Of a DNA stretch of 21,583 nucleotides, positions 1 to 10,970 are shown piece by piece (positions within the stretch are counted from its first letter, which is position 1; each line of letters begins with the position of its first letter). This DNA is from Paramacrobiotus richtersi (taxonomy: Eukaryota > Tardigrada > Eutardigrada > Parachela > Macrobiotidae). The notes below the pieces were generated by a model that saw only the letters and a list, made by a program, of their open reading frames with translations, did no database searches and was not told the origin of the DNA. Made by a program: the position numbers and the translations under genes. Location: the NCBI GenBank assembly GCA_034698045.1, contig JAQGAU010001077.1, positions 1 through 21,583 of the forward strand, read 5' to 3'.

Positions 1-1414
1 TGCTGGTATGCCGGTTAATGAGTAGTTGCGATGGTATCGCAGCAGGAGGCTGGTTTATTGAAACCAGACGTCAGCGCACGATCAGGGACGTGACAAATGG
101 GGACGACCAATGCCTGCGCAGTAGAATGTGTCACAGAATTATGTAACTCAATGATTCAAGTTATAATAAGCTTAGTAAGCATCCCAGTAACACTTGTTAT
201 TTTCATACGTTTATACCATATTTCGCAGCATGCATGACTGTCATGAATAAGCCAATAATCGAGCTATATTCAAATCAGCTAGGTGAGTGCTGATGATATG
301 ATAGAACCGTGCGGAATCGGACCGACAAAAAATCGAGGGTAAACATGATACCCGACATTGTTGACGGATTGTTAAATTTCATAATAGGGGTTGAGTCGGA
401 ACCCGTAAGCCACAGAGTTAAGTGGCAAATAAAAAAACGATATTAATTAAATATTAGTCGAAGCATATTTCTTTGCTTCACCTTGCAAGAAGGCTCCAAA
501 AAATTCCAGAAAAGTTTTCTTTTATACCGTGAATATTATTCGGCACACAAACAATCAATCGCCTACTAACTATATTGGTTATAACCAGTTATGGGTTACA
601 AACTGCAAAAAGTACTAATTCCCAATATAAATATGTATGTGTGCATAAATAATTATTATGTACGCTTAACACAACTGGACTACTTCGTCAGCATGCTATC
701 TACATTTATTACACACACAAAAATTTCATCAGTTTGTCCGAACATTGGCAAAGCTAAGTAATCGGAAAAAGTCACAACAAATTACAGAATACAGGAAAAT
801 AATCCGAATAAATTTTCAAAATCTTTCAATCGACTTTATTAACACTTCCAAAGCGCCGGTCATGCTAGTAAGTATTAGCTACCCTGAGAATGCTTCGGCC
901 AAATTACAGATTAATTATTAGTGTACTCCCAATTTCAAGTTTCAACCATGCAGAACCGAATGATTAAGTAAAATAACCAGTTTAACAATCACGAACCTGG
1001 ATTGGTTCGGTGCTGAGTTCTGCCACGTATTATTCCACAGCCCTCTGACAACACAGCCACATACCTGGCAAAGAAATCCCGAACATAAAAGTAAAAAACG
1101 TGCAACATTTCCCATATTATCATCAAACATCTCATGTCAAAAATACTGAATTTCACATTTCACATTTGCAATGACTTAGCAAACGCAGCTAATCCACTAA
1201 TTAGGAATTTAGGGCAAGTTACGTAACGGAGAAAACGATCTCAGTTATCCAGCTTTCCATAAACTTCGCAGAAGATTTGGAAAAAAGGATCGAAACACAT
1301 AACTGCTACATTTTTAGGGACAGTACTTCTGACGGCAATCGAACGGAGCGAGAAAGCCACAGAAACGTGTCGAATTTTCGGGACTGCCTCCAGCCCACAG
1401 CGGAGAACTTACTC
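1..1414. other. No gene recognised; AT-rich intergenic stretch
   Basis: I see no supported coding exon here; open frames are short and look random. A small perfect hairpin (7-bp stem, 4-nt loop) lies at 50-56/61-67, and TTTATT at 54-59 reads as AATAAA on the minus strand, so a minus-strand transcript could end near the left edge. Further minus-strand AATAAA hexamers (TTTATT on plus) lie at 705-710 and 835-840 and could serve the possible micropeptide gene at 1415-1531. Confidence 0.4.
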
Positions 1415-1531
1415 TCAGTTATTTTTGAACAATTCCAGTCCCAACCATCCAATAAAATACAATGCCAAAAATGTCGGCAATGCCATTATTACAGCAAGGA
1501 AATAGTACGTTGATTCTCCCAGGCTTTCCAT
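1415..1531 (-). CDS. Possible single-span membrane micropeptide (38 aa)
   Basis: The minus strand encodes a 38-residue peptide from ATG (1531-1529) to TGA (1417-1415). It has a short polar N-terminus (MESLGEST), one continuous hydrophobic segment at about residues 9-35 (starting YYFLAVIMALPTF and ending near LYFIGWLGLELF), and a polar KNN tail. This is the layout of a one-pass membrane micropeptide. An in-frame TAA four codons upstream of the ATG fixes the start. I do not recognise the family; it does not resemble sarcolamban/phospholamban or OST4. A peptide this short could arise by chance on a T-rich strand, and the opposite strand carries an overlapping 78-codon open frame, so this is a candidate only. 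Confidence 0.35.
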   Translation of the reverse strand: MESLGESTYYFLAVIMALPTFLALYFIGWLGLELFKNN

Positions 1532-2054
1532 CAGCCCCGCTTATGATCGGTCTATCATACCAAATCTTCCAAACTTCCGCATCCACTGTAGCTTAAGATC
1601 AACCTTATAACTACTAAATAACTATTAAATAAACTACACAGGTCGGAATATCTACCATGCAGCCAAGTACCTGGCGGCAAGCAAATGTCGAGAAATGGCC
1701 AATTCTGTGAACTCCGATGTAAAAGTAAACAAAGTTCCGGAATATTGGGACTGATTTGCCCAACAAGTGCTCACCCGTAAGGTGGTGCCACAAAAATTGC
1801 AAGATGTTATGCTGACTCAGCCTGACTGACACTTGACAAAGGAAACTGATTTCCAAACGACGGGCCACATTGGCAATGGCGTCGCGATTTTTTTTAGCTT
1901 TATTCGGACCACAAAAATGTTTGGATTGTTGAAAGTAAAGCAACATAAAGTAATCACTACTAGTTCTTCCACGCTGGAAATTCCAACTATACTGTCCAGA
2001 GACGCTGGAACGAGAAGTCAAATCATGTCCATCCAGTTAAATTTCGGAGCTTTC
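1532..2054. other. No gene recognised upstream of the tRNA
   Basis: A 135-codon minus-strand frame (1614-2021) and a plus-strand frame running into the tRNA show no family resemblance. Nothing else is supported here beyond the 5' flank of the tRNA gene. Animal tRNA promoters are internal, so no upstream element is expected. Confidence 0.4.
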
Positions 2055-2127
2055 AGCAGAGTGGCGCAGAGGTTAGCGCGCTGGGCTCATAACTCAGAGG
2101 TCCGTGGATCGAAACCACGCTCTGCTA
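2055..2127 (+). tRNA. trnM(cau): tRNA-Met(CAU), elongator type
   Basis: This is a complete 73-nt cloverleaf. The 7-bp acceptor stem AGCAGAG/CTCTGCT is perfect and is followed by discriminator A at 2127. The D arm has the stem GCGC/GCGC. The anticodon stem CTGGG/CTCAG (one G-T pair) carries the loop CTCATAA with anticodon CAT at 2088-2090. The T arm CGTGG/CCACG has the loop ATCGAAA. Internal A box (TGGCGCAGAGG) and B box (GGATCGAAACC) sequences are present. There is no intron. The lack of initiator hallmarks (AU first pair, GGGCCC-type anticodon stem) points to the elongator methionine tRNA. Confidence 0.96.
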
Positions 2128-2128
2128 C

Positions 2129-2133
2129 TTTTT
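2129..2133 (+). terminator. RNA polymerase III terminator of the tRNA gene
   Basis: A run of five T begins two bases after the tRNA 3' end, as expected for Pol III termination. Confidence 0.8.
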
Positions 2134-2966
2134 GGCAGTTTTTGTTTAACTATTGCTTTTTCCGCTTTTGTGCTTCACAAACGTGGAAACCAAACTTTTT
2201 TACGATTAAAAAAATCGGTTTCATGCAACGACTTGCCGACGAGCAGGTAATATTCCAATAATTCTAAATCACGGCAAAGTACTCTACTAGTTAGTATTAA
2301 TGCTGGAATTTCTGTTTTGGTGTCGCCGCAAGTATTTCCATTGAATTTATAATATGTGGGTGTCCCGTGTACGTATATTTCAGTAATAATACTCCGGTAT
2401 AAATAATTAACAGTCCCATTTGCGTATGAACTGCGGAGGTCAATGTAAAGCTACCGTACGTACGCGAGGTTTAACCCACAGACTCCAGTACACCGGCATT
2501 TTTTTACTCGTACTTACAGTCAGCCGGCACATGTCTTGGATTCCGTTCAGTTCAGTGATTTCGAAGTCCAGTGACTTTTAAGTCGTTCCGGTCAACTAAT
2601 GATCAAGAGCATCATTCTTTTGCTTTTTTCTTATGTTGTGGAAAATACTGATTATTGATCCGACTTGGGGCCGATTATATTGGTTTCGGAAAACGGACTG
2701 GGACGCTGACCTTTTGTTTGGTGCAACAGGTAATAATCCTTATTACCTATCAGTCTACCGCTTTAAATATTTTAATTGTGAGTCCATATGACAAGAAAGG
2801 ACTGAAGAGTTCTCGATCCTCGCTTGCTCGTGAAATATCATCCAGACTCAAAGACAGAAACCCTGGTTTACTAACTTCACTTTCTGCAGATTCGGGAATA
2901 TAAAGAGCAGTTGCAAAACAGTATCGCGCTGATCTTGTCTGGATTGATGCTGCCTTCGCACTCAGC
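2134..2966 (+). other. Upstream and 5' leader region of the Tudor gene
   Basis: No coding exon is supported. A likely 5'-UTR intron lies at 2730-2889: the donor CAG|GTAATA is followed by a strong pyrimidine-rich acceptor ending TTTCTGCAG. The downstream leader (2890-2966) contains a TAA in frame with the Tudor start and an upstream ATG in another frame (2947) that overlaps the start. The transcription start site cannot be placed. Confidence 0.4.
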
Positions 2967-5900
2967 ATGGCTGCTAATGGATTCTCTGGTTTTAACGGTG
3001 GAGGACCAGAAAAGGTGAGTCGAATGAAAATGTTAACAGGCTAGGCTACTTCCTGGTCATCCTGCGATTATGCTTGAAAAACGACATTCGACAAACAGTG
3101 CATCATAGTCCTTTGATCATTGTGCAGGTAGAAGCGTGATTAATCAACGTGCACTTATTGTAGGGCAACGCGGAAGGAACTTCGTTTTTTAACCCCCATA
3201 ACCAGCATCTGACACCCGCTGATAACGATCAACTGGATGCCAACATGGTTGCTCTTTCCCTGATATTGGAGACCCAGCAGGAGCCACAGGACGATTCGGC
3301 GTATAATTCACCGTAGGTTGAACGGGTTTACGACTACGTTTTTTAATACAGAACTAATTAGGCTGAGACTGACTGCAATGAACAGTGTACAATAAGTGTT
3401 GGTTGTTTTACAGTGGCGGCTCGGAAAAGTCTGGAAATCCTAAAGCATCTCGTCCACACTTCCCCCAGACCCCGAAGCCATTGTCCGGGTATGTTCTGCC
3501 GTAGCAGCAAAAACTGAAAACAATCGTTTGAGTTACTAGCCAATTACAGAAATGTGACAAGGATATCTCCTTTTGAAACGTTTTACGGTACACATTGTGG
3601 TATAAATCAATTAAAATTAACATGATTCAGTCGTGAAACCTTTTGTTATCGTTAGAAGTAGATTTATTACTTTGTGCACCAGTGAAAAGGCAAAATACTA
3701 ATGGTCTGATGTTGTGTAGAGCGATTGGAGCTGGAGCACGATCGATGTTCAATTTCGAGAATTTCGCAAGGTATCTCGTCATGATTTCACCAACGAACTC
3801 AGGTTGAAATTCCAGATGTAGTGGTCTGTGTATGCTGAATGAGAATCCCTAATAGCTTTATACTGAACCCACTGTTATCGCTGCGATGTAGTACGAAAGG
3901 TCACCGAGCTTACGAATGCCACAACTTTGGCAGATAACTGGTGTAGTAAAGGGTTTTCACTCACGCAGGGCGGTACTGTGCAAACTGTACGATAAGATTT
4001 GTAGTATACTTTCCATATTAATTTTCTGGATTGTGACTAAAGTTGCTGCAGCGATGACATCAATCGCAACGGGAAAAAGGTGGACCATCAGAAAATATGC
4101 GCGGAGTTGATGGCGAAGATTTCTAAACTGCTGTAAGTGTTAGAAAAGTGGTTGGAATTTATGCTTAATTAACAACAATCTGCTTACAGATTTGGTATTT
4201 ACAGCAAAGCGAGTAATAACTATTTCTATACGTTGGCTTTGACATAGTATGGCGAAAACCGCATTCTTTTGTGACGCTTGTAATTCAAACCTTGACCTGC
4301 ATCCACCGTTTTAAAAGACGCAATGTTTTGGCGGACAACGCACAGTACGTTATAGAACTTACAGTACTGTGCTGTTATGCTAGGCCCAATGAAGACTACT
4401 CGGATCTGATGGACGTAAAAGTTTCCTGGATCGACAAGTATAACTCTTTTTGGATTCGATCTTGCCTCCTGGGGCGTAAAAATGAACTGGAAAATCTGCT
4501 GCTGGAGATGGAAATTGCGTTGGCTGCATTCACTTGTGGCGAACCTACTGTCAATACGTAAGGCATTTTTATTTGAAAGCTGATGTTAACCGTAAGATTC
4601 GTAACCAGCAGGCATAAAAGACGTATTCTTGATTGATGCCTGGTTGATAATCAACGATTTACAATTGATTATCATATAAGTCATGTTTACATGATTACTG
4701 GTATAACATGTTACGTGTACAGATATATACGTTAGATTTGCGGACAAGAAATGCTTGTGGAGTATGATGTAGGCTGGTAAAATATCCAAATTTAATTTTA
4801 TGCTAGTGTGAGAATATAGACAACAGCGAGCCTGTCTAATTAATTGGGGTATTATTCTTTGTAGCGCCGACGTGGATGGCTTCTTGCTCGTGCCTAATGG
4901 ACAACAGGGTATGTGCCGCGCCCAGGTCTTACACATCGAACCCGTAGCCGGATACGTTATCGTTTTTCTAATTGACCATGGAATTATATCGGAATATCAA
5001 TTGTCTGTGGGTTTGTACGCGGAGCCTCTGGAATGGAAAATGAGCTATAACCTCCGTCCTCTGGCCATTCGGGCTAGAATGCCGGAAATCGATTATGCAT
5101 TCCTGCCTGATGATACGAAAGTGTTCGAGCAGACATTTCAAAGCCTTGTGAATTTACCGTTGTTACGCGGAACTATTCAACGCGTTGCGGAAGATGGTTA
5201 TGCGGAGGTCTCCATGGAGTTCGGTCCGTGTTTCAAAAATTTGGGCCGGATGTTGTGCATGCTAGGCACCCAGCGTCCTAAGCCGTATGTTCCTGCGGTG
5301 TAATACAGTCGGATTGGCTGACAGTGTGTTCCATTCTTGTTTTTACAGAGGCCTGAATCCTGCCGCTCGTACGAAAGGGTTACTACGTATCAAGCCAGGG
5401 ATTTACGAGTGGAAGCTGAAAGGATTGGAAAACGCAGCGGTGGTGTACATGTGGCCGGAAGAGAACTTTGCAGAGCGACTTCTCAGCGGAATAAAGGAAG
5501 TTCTAAGGATGCTGCTGGATAAAATGCCTGCTATCCAGTCTACTATGTGCGTTTGTGAACAATAAGTGTGGGTTTTCATGGTTATCATACGCTCTTATAA
5601 GCTGTGGTAAGGGTAGCATCGGAGGTACCGGTTACTTACGCAGTATGGGATAGCGTGTCCGACCGTACTATTCTCCAGCAGACTACATACAAAAAAAGCG
5701 CAAGGTACTAAGAGGAAAGAGTCCGAATCCCATTTGTGGCATGTAGTTGTGAATGGATCCTCAAATTTGATCATTTACTGAATAATTTTGCTAATGGCCG
5801 TATGCATAAGGTGCCTAATGTCATCACGCCGCGTTTTTACCATATTTTATTTGCAGTGATTTAATTGTATTGTCATACAAATTATAATATACTAGAATTC

Positions 5901-6456
5901 AGTCTGATTACTTCAGTATCTATCTGGCATTTTTAATCGATTTCGCGTTACGACTGACAAGCCGCTTATTGTTAAAGCTTACTTTTTTTTCAGACCTCAG
6001 GTGAAAGACTTTGTGGGAGTACGCATCGATGGTGAGTGGTTCCGTGGGATCGTTCGCGGGGTGAACTACGAAACGTGCGACTGCTTTCTGATGGACGTGG
6101 GAGTGATGGGAAATGTGCCTATTCAAGACGTCTTGCCCCTGGTTGACCAGCGTGCATTTCATTTACCGGCATTGGCTCTCGAATGCAGCGATGCTACTGT
6201 TGCCGCTTATTTGGGAGACGTGCTGCAGAACAACCCGGATCCAGACAACAAAATGCAGTCTCTAAACGCGGTTGCACGCGAACTTTTGCTGCCGTTTTTG
6301 GATCGGAACTTGAAGGTGGAAGTATTGGAGTTCGTTCCCGAAGGGCAAGTTGATGTGCAAGGATGGGTGGAAAATGATTATGCAATGGTCAAATTGTTCT
6401 TGGATGGCAGAACTGGTCCAGTCCGGTACAGCGAAGTTTTACAGAAAGCACCGTAA
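2967..6456 (+). CDS. Protein with two extended Tudor domains (566 aa, 10 exons)
   Basis: Exons: 2967-3014, 3164-3312, 3414-3488, 3720-3770, 4052-4132, 4190-4212, 4365-4557, 4865-5284, 5349-5546 and 5994-6456. They join in phase to 567 codons including TAA. Residues 1-135 are Gly/Ser/Asn-rich with no recognised fold. Extended Tudor 1 (about 159-290) has the SN-like strand DVKVSWIDKYNSFWIR and a core containing VFLIDHG. Extended Tudor 2 (about 375-490) has AVVYMWPEENF, then FVGVRIDGEWFRG and FLMDVG. Family members scaffold germ granules and piRNA factors by binding dimethylarginine. Here the usual DYGN cage motif reads DHGI and DVGV, so methylarginine binding may be lost. The start is fixed by an in-frame TAA upstream. 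The 23-nt exon 6 is the least certain part. TDRD7/TDRD5-like is my closest guess, but I assign no orthologue. Confidence 0.85.
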
Positions 6457-7073
6457 ATCAATCCATACTGGCAGCGGCAACAAATTCCAATGCACAGATT
6501 GAGAGGTTGTAAATGTTTTAGTGTGTCGGATAGGTCCAGTGAGTTTTGGTGTTCCCTCTGAAATTTTTTTACCATTAGTTTTCAAATCTTTATGCGCTTT
6601 TTTTGTATAGATTTGATCGGCGCTTTTAATGTACTGATTTTTATTATGTAGTTCGACCTTTTGGTTAGCAGTTACGCACTGTTTTGCTGATCGGCTTTTT
6701 TTTGAGAAGGAAAGCTTTGATGTAACTTCTGCACACGTAAAGTCTGCATGTTCTACAATTTTGCAGCGCGTTTTGCTTTGTGTTAGTATTGCAGGAATGA
6801 TGAACTATGCGAAAAAAACCGAAGAGTATGCACGAGTGACAATCTGAAGTTCATCAAGTTCCTTCTTGAGTTGTTTATTAGTGAACTGATAGTCAAACAG
6901 ATACCCCAAAACAGACGAGATCCAATTACACTCTCTAAAATTATTACAGGCACGGATAGATATACAGAACATTTGGAAAGGATTTTCCATACACTAAGAG
7001 CAAACGAACAAATGTAAACGAAAAAACCATTAGGCTTAGTACAGATGCCACAATATGTCTATCCGGGAAATTG
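6457..7073. other. Convergent 3' ends of the Tudor and RSRC2 genes
   Basis: This 617-bp interval lies between two stop codons facing each other and must hold both 3' UTRs. Short T runs are frequent. I found no AATAAA or ATTAAA on the plus strand for the Tudor transcript. The minus strand has a clear AATAAA for RSRC2 at 6879-6874. No other gene is seen. Confidence 0.5.
6874..6879 (-). terminator. Poly(A) signal AATAAA, probably of RSRC2
   Basis: TTTATT on plus reads AATAAA on minus, about 195 nt beyond the RSRC2 stop codon, a normal 3'-UTR length. Confidence 0.5.
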
Positions 7074-9174
7074 TCATCTTGCATTGAAACCAAGTCCAAT
7101 TCCTCGTTGAGTATGCGCAGAGAGGCGAGCAGTTTCATACTGCCGATCCAAATTTCGCATGATCTCTTCTTGATTTCGTATCGTATCTGGAAGTTCTACC
7201 GAACTGGACGAAGGGGCATCGCCGTTTCCTAACAGGGCAAAAACTGCATCACGGTACATAGAACTATGCGCATTAACAGTAATTTACCCTAGTTTGCTGT
7301 TTTTCTTACCTCCAGTTTCAGAAAAGTTCTGTAATTCTATCTGTTAAAACTACCATGCCTCTCAACGTTAAAAACCGGCAGTAGTCCATTCTCAGTACTA
7401 TCCTCCATGTACATTATAATCATTTGAGTTCCTCTGTTAATTAATGGTCACATAATTCTCGTTCTACTTGAGCAAACCTTATGGGAAATAAATTTCTAAC
7501 GTTCAGTAGACAAAACATCAGACAAAAATTCTCCGCTTGTAGTTAAAGAGAAAATCACTGCACTGTTTACTTATTTTTAATTAATATTAAGCAAGCATCG
7601 GTTATACTATCTATCGTCAAGATATATCCGCCCTACACGCATTTCTACGGGCAATTAACAATTACCTGCGGTTTCTCTGGTTTCCGTCTTTAAACCCATG
7701 AGTTTCCTAAACTTTGTCGCTACCGCGCCATCGGTGTCACCCGAAAATGTGGCTTGTTGCCACATGGCAGCACCCTTATCCAGACAACTCCCCTGTTCCT
7801 CTTTCTTAGCCTTGTGACTCTGCCACAATAGTTTCCGCTTTTCCTGCTGCTCGATAACTTTAGTGATGTTCACATTTCTTGGATTGATGTAGGAAGGCAG
7901 TTTTGCCATTTCTTCTTCTGACAGCTGCTTAGTAGGATACATCCGCTTCATTTTATCTTCGAATTCCCGCGGATCTCGGCCCCGATCCGGATTATTTCTG
8001 TACCTACAATTCACACTGCTTTAAGGTGCACGATTACAGGTCTGAGAGAAGAACTATTTCTATTTTACAGCTTATCGGAATACAATATTTTACAAATCAA
8101 ACTTGCACTTTTTTGAGAAGTTTTTTTAGCATGTGCACGTTTTCAACTAACCTGTTGTCTGCTCTTGTCGAATAGTCTCGATTACGGGAATCATGGTCAC
8201 GAGAATAATCACGGTCTCTCTCGGAGTAATATTTGCGCCTCTCTGGAGTCCTGCTTCGTGACCTAAAAATGTTACAAGATCAAATTTCCTTATCCATACC
8301 GCATCAAGTGACTGAAGAAACAAAGCTAAACCTTTTCACATGTCGATGGTTCCGGTCATAACGAGGGCGGTTTCCGCTTTCGCGTCTTCCTGGACTGTCA
8401 TTACGAGGTCTTGTAGAAATTCCTTCGCGCTCCTATATGTGTTGATACACACTTTTATTCGTCCGAAGCCAGTGGAGCTTCAGAAACAACAAAAGTTAAC
8501 ATTTGACATCATCACTAGTCTCTATCATTGCAATCCATGACTTTGTTTACTGACTCTCACTACATGTATAAACAATAGCCAAGAACAAGAAGAAAAAAAG
8601 AAATCTGTTTTCACATCACAGACAAAAAAATTTGTAGGATTTACAGAACCTGCATAGACGACCTACATAATTATTATTCTTTTCAAATAAACTGAACTGG
8701 GTACAATCAACAAAGTAAAAATCTGCAAGTAATTTATAAAGACAAACCTCGTAAGATCTGCCCTGCTTGTCCGTCTTTCTTCCGCTTATGTCATCTTCAC
8801 CAGGTCCACTGCGTCGAGTGGGAGGACTTACACGATCCCCATATTTTCTGGTCGGCGGGGACTGCTTCCGAGAGGTGGAGGACTGATTCGAGCGATTTAC
8901 CTAATCAATTTTGAATTAATTCTCCATTCCAAAATTTGATTACAACAAGACCATCACTGTCTATCGCCTCTGACTGCCAATTATAAAACAGCTGAGTACT
9001 GACCACAGTGGAAAATGCCAGAAATTTCTATCCACCAACCTTGTGAGATCTGGAGTTTGAAAGTTGGTCAAAATCCTCGGCAGCTCTTGTATTGACTGCA
9101 GCGGAGTTCCCTGCCATTCCCAGCAAACCTTCTTCTTCGTTATCGTAATCCACCAAGGCAAAGCGATCAGACAT
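7074..9174 (-). CDS. RSRC2: RSRC2, arginine/serine-rich coiled-coil protein 2 (330 aa, 6 exons)
   Basis: Exons in transcript order: 9174-9040, 8900-8748, 8432-8332, 8262-8152, 8003-7666 and 7228-7074. They join in phase to 331 codons with TGA. The N-terminus (MSDRFALVDYDNEEEG) is acidic. Residues about 46-170 are rich in Arg, Ser, Asp and Tyr with RS-type repeats (for example SRSRTPERRKYYSERDRDY). Residues about 217-236 are charged and probably helical. A SMAP-like block at 247-271 ends in TKFRKLMGLK. The C-terminus has EEIMRNLDRQYETAR and HTQRGIGLGF, which closely match the conserved end of animal RSRC2. The family is nuclear and linked to RNA processing, though its exact role is poorly known. 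The protein is shorter than the human one, as I recall it, mainly in the RS region. The exon 1 donor is GTTGGT, a weak but usable site. Confidence 0.92.
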
Positions 9175-9894
9175 CGTCGATTGTCACGAAGCCAGTAGTG
9201 GACGCAAACCCTGATAGAAGATTGCAGATTGTTCGTAAATGTCCAATCAAACCAAGAACTGCAGGAATTATTGAAAAGATAAATGATCACTCCATGCCAG
9301 CAATCAATCTGGGCCCCAGTCGCACGGATTAAATCATCAAAGCAGTCGGTTAGCACAACCTGAAACACTGGTTCTTGTCATACACACTGACAGTAGGTAC
9401 AACAATGAGCACGAAAACAAAGTGATTCTAAAACCCTGTTATGAGAATGCGCATTTTGAAATTTTCCACAAGTTTTCGTGTTCTCTAACTTTTTCACACC
9501 ACGAAAATTATATTTTTTGCTATACTTTGTTTGTAGTCGAGGTTGCGGCTACGCGACACGCGTACGCTGGCGACTATACGCGACGCGTACGCTGGACCTC
9601 ACGTGCATCATCGCAGCCGCCCAGAAGCCCGGGTTCATGGATCAGTCACTGTGGCTCATTAACCCGCTGTGCCGCAGTGGCCCAGTGTGCAATCAGCTGT
9701 GTTCTGTTTTTCTTTTCTTTCTGTTTTTCTGTTCAGCTTCCATAGGCATTATGACTTATGTAAGTTATGTTATTTAGAAGTCCTTTGTCATTCCGGTTTC
9801 GAATCTTCAGAACTTGCATAAATCTTATGAGCTGTCGGATAATGTACTGAACATTTACTAACTAAGTTTGTTCAGCGGATCAAACTGGAGCAAG
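9175..9894. promoter_or_regulatory. Divergent upstream region of RSRC2 and the 9895 gene
   Basis: No coding exon is supported. About 9540-9640 is unusually GC- and CpG-rich for this window and holds a tandem repeat and an E-box (CACGTG, 9600-9605), so it is the best promoter candidate between the two genes. A probable 5'-UTR intron of the plus-strand gene runs 9760-9875, with donor TAT|GTAAGT and acceptor TTGTTCAG. Transcription start sites cannot be seen. Confidence 0.4.
9550..9595. repeat. GC-rich imperfect tandem repeat with MluI-like cores
   Basis: Two near-copies, 9550-9570 and 9577-9595, share TACGCGAC and GCGTACGCTGG, differ by a 2-nt indel, and are 27 bp apart. Each contains palindromic ACGCGT and GCGTACGC. 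They may be paired binding sites in a promoter. Confidence 0.6.
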
Positions 9895-10970
9895 ATGGAA
9901 ACTGTCGCGAACGCTCATGGTAAAAGCCATTCGGAGGAACTTCATAAAGAACTGAAGAATTTAATGCAAAGTCTGCCTTCCCATGATCCAACAAATTTTA
10001 CTGTCGGCGCAGGAATTTGTGGTCAAAAACCTCGACCATTAATGATGGATTCTCAGCCCTCATCTATGGACGCCAACCACCCCAGGACTGATGATTTGTA
10101 CAGGATAGTGGATGATAACGAGAATCCTAATCTGAGGTACCTTCGATGTCAGTCCCAGCGAAATTCAGATAGGAACCATAATGACCTTCGGCACCATTAG
10201 CAAGATTTGATCGTTCTCGGGAAAACAATTTTTTTGAGCAATTTCCAGTAACGGTTTTGCTTTGGTCCTTTCTGTTGCGAAATGAAAGACAGAGGAGGAA
10301 TATTTTTGAGCCAGGCATCCGGACAGCACGAGCGTAACCCAGCTTGGGGACACCGATACAAAGAAAAAATCGACGGGAGTTTCTGACTGAAGCAACGTGC
10401 GGTCCTGACCACGACAAACAACTGCTTTCGTTATTTGCGACTATTTTTATTGGGTTTTCCGTTTTCCACAACGATCGTTTTTTTCCTTATTCTGAACTTT
10501 AATCCTGATGTTTTGAAATTAAAAGATATCGCTAAAACGCTGGGTTCACCGGGTCTGTCTGCTCTTGGCACTGCTGAAGCCTGAAGTGAATATGGTTTAC
10601 AGGTACATAATTTAATTCTGCACGGGAGTATACTGTTTTTAACTTACACGGCCATGTCGGTGGAATATACAGCCGGAGTTAGCAGCGATACACCGGTGTA
10701 ATCCAGATTAATATTTAATCACACGCATGCATGTCAGTCCTATTGCCCGACGATGGTAACATTGTTTATCATGTTTTTTAGTACTGTACGACTACTTACA
10801 TTTGGCTCGTACGTCGTACCATTCTTGAGTCTTATTTCTTCCAATTGCACTTCAGGGTAGATCTTACAGAAACTAATAACTCTCGTTGTACCAGAAAGGT
10901 TCCAAACGAAAACAAAAACCTGTACTTCTACGGCATTCAGTATTCTACAAGGTTTCAGTCAGCTGTTTAA
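9895..10970 (+). CDS. Unrecognised small protein, tentative two-exon model (118 aa)
   Basis: Exon 9895-10136 starts with METVANAHGKSHSEELHKEL and runs open for 80 codons. It is polar, with a possible short helix (HSEELHKELKNLMQSL) and a disordered, Pro/Asp-rich remainder. It ends at a plausible donor, AG|GTACCT. The acceptor at 10855 has a good pyrimidine tract (TTGCACTTCAG) and gives an in-phase exon 10856-10970 ending in TAA. That exon overlaps the last 26 nt of the UTP13 coding exon on the other strand. The alternatives are read-through to the stop at 10198-10200 (102 codons including the stop) or use of the acceptor at 10601. A spliced 5' leader (intron 9760-9875) adds support for a real transcript. 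No family recognised. Confidence 0.35.

Noticed and set aside
1277..1513. 78-codon plus-strand frame with a CQKC-RQC cysteine pattern
   Set aside because: It starts at a non-ATG codon, has no splice support, and is antisense to the better-looking micropeptide frame.
1833..2261. 142-codon plus-strand open frame
   Set aside because: It passes through the tRNA-Met gene; the segment RVAQRLARWAHNSEVRGSKP is a translated tRNA.
5547..5993. Complementary AACAATAAG / CTTATTGTT pair near both ends of the longest Tudor intron
   Set aside because: It is only 9-11 bp, and pairing would leave about 31 nt between the splice sites and the helix, too little for a branch site. Probably chance.
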